A stretch of 64,000 nucleotides of DNA. Origin: Piscinibacter sp047602365. GTDB taxonomy: Bacteria > Pseudomonadota > Gammaproteobacteria > Burkholderiales > Burkholderiaceae_C. Location of the stretch: assembly GCA_047602365.1 (NCBI GenBank), contig JASGHM010000001.1, positions 1,922,001 to 1,986,000 of the forward strand, written 5' to 3'. The notes below the pieces were generated by a model. The model was not told the DNA's origin. It ran no database searches and saw only the letters and a program-made list of their open reading frames with translations. The position numbers and the translations under genes are program-made. Shown in pieces: positions 61,854-64,000 of the stretch. Numbering within the stretch: position 1 is the first letter of the stretch; each line of letters begins with the position of its first letter.

Positions 61854-62695
61854 GGCGCCCCGGTCCCGACTGGCACGACGCGCAGTACAACAGCCGCGGC
61901 CGCATCCCCGAACACCCGGCAATCCTGCAGCACTGGGCCGAGGCGTCGGCGGCGGCGCGTGCGCAGCGGCGCTGCGTGCTCGACATTCCCTATGGCGACG
62001 GCGAGCGCGAGCGGCTCGACGTGTTCCCGAGCGAACGGCGCGGCGCACCGGTGCTGGTCTACATCCACGGCGGCTACTGGCGGGCGCTGGACAAGGGCGC
62101 GCAATCCTTCGTCGCGCCGTCCTTCGTCGACGCCGGTGCGATGGTGGTGCTGCCCGGCTACGCACTGTGCCCGGCGGTCACCGTCGAGCACATCGTGCTG
62201 CAGCTGACCCGCGCGCTGGCCTGGGTGTGGCGCCATGCCGCCGCGCATGGCGGCGACCCGCGGCGCATCGTCGTCGCCGGCCATTCGGCGGGCGGCCACC
62301 TCGCAGCGATGATGCTGCGCTGCCAATGGCAGCGGGTCGCGAGCGACCTGCCAGCCGACCTGGTGCGCCGCGCGCTGGCCGTCTCCGGCGTGTTCGACCT
62401 CGAGCCGCTGCGCCACGCGCCCTTCCTGGCCGGCGACCTGCGCCTGAGCGCCGCCGATGCGCGCCGCCTCAGCCCGGCGAAGATGCCCGCGCCGGCGGGT
62501 GAGCTGATCGCCGTGGCCGGTGGCGACGAGAGCGAGGAGTTCCAGCGCCAGAACGCGCTGATCGCCCGCGCCTGGGGGCGGCGCGTGGTGCCGGTGTGCG
62601 AGCTGATCGCGGGCCGTCACCACATGAACGTGCTGCACGACCTCGCCGACCCGGCGACGCGGCTGCACGCGCTGGCGCGCTCGATGTGGTCGTGA
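61850..62695 (+). CDS. alpha/beta hydrolase, kynurenine formamidase-like
   Basis: A 281-residue hydrolase of the BD-FAE/HSL-like group: oxyanion motif IHGGYW (about 72-77), nucleophile S146 in VAGHSAGGH, and a late HHMN motif with the catalytic histidine. This combination is shared by aryl-formamidases (KynB-like alpha/beta type). Its start overlaps the TetR stop (ATGA), so it is likely part of the same pathway and hydrolyses an N-formyl or acyl amide. No kynurenine genes are nearby. Confidence 0.85.
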   Translation: MRRPGPDWHDAQYNSRGRIPEHPAILQHWAEASAAARAQRRCVLDIPYGDGERERLDVFPSERRGAPVLVYIHGGYWRALDKGAQSFVAPSFVDAGAMVVLPGYALCPAVTVEHIVLQLTRALAWVWRHAAAHGGDPRRIVVAGHSAGGHLAAMMLRCQWQRVASDLPADLVRRALAVSGVFDLEPLRHAPFLAGDLRLSAADARRLSPAKMPAPAGELIAVAGGDESEEFQRQNALIARAWGRRVVPVCELIAGRHHMNVLHDLADPATRLHALARSMWS

Positions 62696-62713
62696 ACGGC
62701 GCTCTGGGCAGAT

Positions 62714-63850
62714 TCAACGCGGCCACAGCACCCACATGCGCAGCGCCTGCTTCATGCGGCCGGCCTGCGCCTCGGCGTCCTCGCCCCAGCCCCAGAAGTA
62801 GTCGGCGCGCACCGCGCCGGTGATCGCGCTGCCGGTGTCCTGCGCCATCACCAGCCGGCGCAGCGGCGTGCTCGACAGCGGCTCGGTGGTGTCCAGCCAG
62901 ACCGGCGTGCCGTAGGGCACCGACTGCGGGTCGACGGCGATCGAACGCCCCGGCGTCAACGGCACGGCCTGCGCGCCCTTCGGGCCGAGGTTCGGGTCGG
63001 GCAGCGCCTCCTCGCGGAAGAACACGTAGCGCGGGTTGCTCCACAGCAGCTCGTTGATCCGCTTCGGGTTGGCGCGTGCCCAGGCCTTGATGGCCGGCCA
63101 CGAGGCCTGCTCGGGCTTCAGCTCGCCCTGCTCGATCAGCCAGCGGCCGACCGACTTGTAGGGCTGGTCGTTGTGGCCGGCGTAGGCGACACGCACCTGC
63201 CGCTTCGCACCGTTGCCGTCGGCGAGCAGCAGCCGGCCCGAGCCCTGCACCTGCAGCAGCAGCGCGTCTAGTGGGTCGGCCACAAACGCGAGTTCGCGGC
63301 CGCGCAGCGCGGCCTGTGCCGCGGGCAGCGTGTCGATCTGCTGGCGCGTCCACCACGGCTTGCGGCTGGCCAGGTCGTCTGGCAGCGTGTGCAGCGGCAC
63401 GCGGAAGTTGCCGCGCGGCAGGCGCTGCGCCTCGACCAGCGGCTCGAAGTAGCCGGTGGCCAGGCCGTCGGTGGCGCCGTCCAGCGCCTCGACACGGTAG
63501 GGCCGCAGGCGTGCCTGCAGCCAGGCGCGCGCATCGGCATCGGTCGCCGGCGCGTAGCCGCGTGCGGCGACGCAGAGGCCTTCCCAGCCGGGTGCCGGCC
63601 TGTCGCAGCCGCGTTGCAGCGCCGGCCACAGCTCGCGCGTGGTGTCGGCACTCCAGCCGGGCAGTTCTGCCCAGTCGACCGGTACCCAGCGCGAACGCGC
63701 GCGAACGACCACCTGGCCGGTCGGCAGCGGCGTCGCCGCGGCGGGCGGCGTCGGTGTGCGGGGAGGCTCGGGCTCGGGCACCACCGCGCAGGCGGCCAGC
63801 CCTCCTAGAATCGCCGCGCCCATCATTGCGCGGCATCGCAACATCGTCAT
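62714..63850 (-). CDS. mltA: membrane-bound lytic murein transglycosylase A
   Basis: A 378-residue outer-membrane lipoprotein (lipobox GLAAC) that cleaves peptidoglycan with anhydro-muramic acid formation. MltA features: VDWAELPGWSADTTRELWPALQRGC, GYFEPLVEAQR, LLLQVQGSGRL, the AYAGHNDQPYKSVGRWLIEQGEL block and the 3D domain MAQDTGSAITGAVRADYFWGWG with its aspartates. The start could be 63850 or 63844. It opposes and overlaps a tiny membrane-protein gene on the plus strand. Confidence 0.92.
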   Translation of the reverse strand: MTMLRCRAMMGAAILGGLAACAVVPEPEPPRTPTPPAAATPLPTGQVVVRARSRWVPVDWAELPGWSADTTRELWPALQRGCDRPAPGWEGLCVAARGYAPATDADARAWLQARLRPYRVEALDGATDGLATGYFEPLVEAQRLPRGNFRVPLHTLPDDLASRKPWWTRQQIDTLPAAQAALRGRELAFVADPLDALLLQVQGSGRLLLADGNGAKRQVRVAYAGHNDQPYKSVGRWLIEQGELKPEQASWPAIKAWARANPKRINELLWSNPRYVFFREEALPDPNLGPKGAQAVPLTPGRSIAVDPQSVPYGTPVWLDTTEPLSSTPLRRLVMAQDTGSAITGAVRADYFWGWGEDAEAQAGRMKQALRMWVLWPR

Positions 63851-63965
63851 GTGGTTGATTCTGCTGGAAGCGCTCGGCGCGCTCGTGGTCCTGCTGCTCA
63901 TCGTGTGGTGGACGATGTTCTCCGGCCGCCGCGGCGGCGAGCGCCGGCGCGACGACTCAGAGTGA
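63849..63965 (+). CDS. small single-helix membrane protein
   Basis: A 38-residue frame: MWLILLEALGALVVLLLIVWWTMF, then a charged SGRRGGERRRDDSE tail. One helix and a positively charged cytoplasmic end fit a small inner-membrane protein. I recall similar short proteins beside mltA in related bacteria, but this is from memory. The start codon overlaps the opposing mltA start by two bases, so only one of the two 5' ends may be right; no ribosome site is obvious. Confidence 0.5.
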   Translation: MWLILLEALGALVVLLLIVWWTMFSGRRGGERRRDDSE

Positions 63966-64000
63966 GTCCTTCGGCGGCAGCACGAAGGACAAGGGTTTGC
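63957..64000 (-). CDS. C-terminal end of an unidentified gene (partial)
   Basis: The minus strand reads KPLSFVLPPKDSL and a stop at 63957-63959. The residue mix looks like a real C-terminus, and it lies tail to tail with the small membrane-protein gene, whose stop overlaps it. Only 14 codons are in the window, so the product cannot be named. Confidence 0.3.
   Translation of the reverse strand, partial: KPLSFVLPPKDSL

Overview
The window is a 64 kb stretch of a very GC-rich (about 70% by eye) chromosome that looks like a betaproteobacterium of the order Burkholderiales, most likely the Rubrivivax/Leptothrix/Methylibium group. The reasons are the complete atpIBEFHAGDC operon with beta-proteobacterial features, a cytochrome c'/cytochrome b561 pair, YceI/b561 genes, a fused indolepyruvate ferredoxin oxidoreductase, DUF1800/DUF1501 exported proteins, and several branched-chain-type ABC and TRAP uptake systems. 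I see no tRNA, rRNA, CRISPR array, insertion sequence, phage gene or replication origin. It reads as ordinary chromosome with dense, mostly operonic genes.

Layout. 1-1.7 kb: the end of a cytochrome c' gene, a divergent cytochrome b561 with a 3' frameshift, and a GNAT acetyltransferase. 1.7-7.1 kb: a sugar-acid module (HpcH/HpaI aldolase, aldose 1-epimerase-like protein, SMP-30 lactonase) followed by a 914-residue RTX repeat protein. 7.2-9.9 kb: a periplasmic thiol-redox pair (thioredoxin-like protein and DsbD/ScsB). 10.1-17.3 kb: the F1Fo ATP synthase operon with a clear TATAAT promoter box and a terminator. 17.3-22 kb: AEC transporter, a small unknown protein, Rep helicase, lysoplasmalogenase, a lipoprotein. 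22.1-24.4 kb: a LytS/LytR-type two-component system. 24.5-27.8 kb: the DUF1800 lipoprotein and the DUF1501 Tat protein. 27.9-30.8 kb: a RavA-ViaA pair in which viaA carries a one-base frameshift. 30.9-34.7 kb: a TRAP transporter whose large permease contains an unusual EPPG repeat insert. 35-39.8 kb: KDPGal aldolase, three YceI proteins, a hybrid histidine kinase and a b561. 40-45.3 kb: indolepyruvate ferredoxin oxidoreductase with a divergent Lrp regulator and a diguanylate cyclase.

45.3-61.9 kb is the most interesting part. A divergent TetR regulator with a palindromic operator faces a long minus-strand operon: FAH-family hydrolase, alpha/beta hydrolase, two tandem amidohydrolases, and a complete branched-chain-type ABC importer (LivH, LivM, LivK, LivG, LivF). 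The LivF ATPase is fused to a Tm-1-like UPF0261 domain, and the next gene encodes the matching TIM-barrel (phosphoenolpyruvate-hydrolase-like) half of the Tm-1 architecture. This looks like an uptake-and-hydrolysis pathway for an unidentified cyclic amide, ester or acyl compound. Behind a palindromic intergenic element come a flotillin-like protein, two SRPBCC proteins (one fused to a quinone oxidoreductase) and a VOC protein. 61.9-64 kb: a kynurenine-formamidase-like hydrolase, MltA and a small membrane protein.

Assignments come from reading protein motifs only; no database search was run. Two genes carry single-base frameshifts that could be real or sequencing errors.
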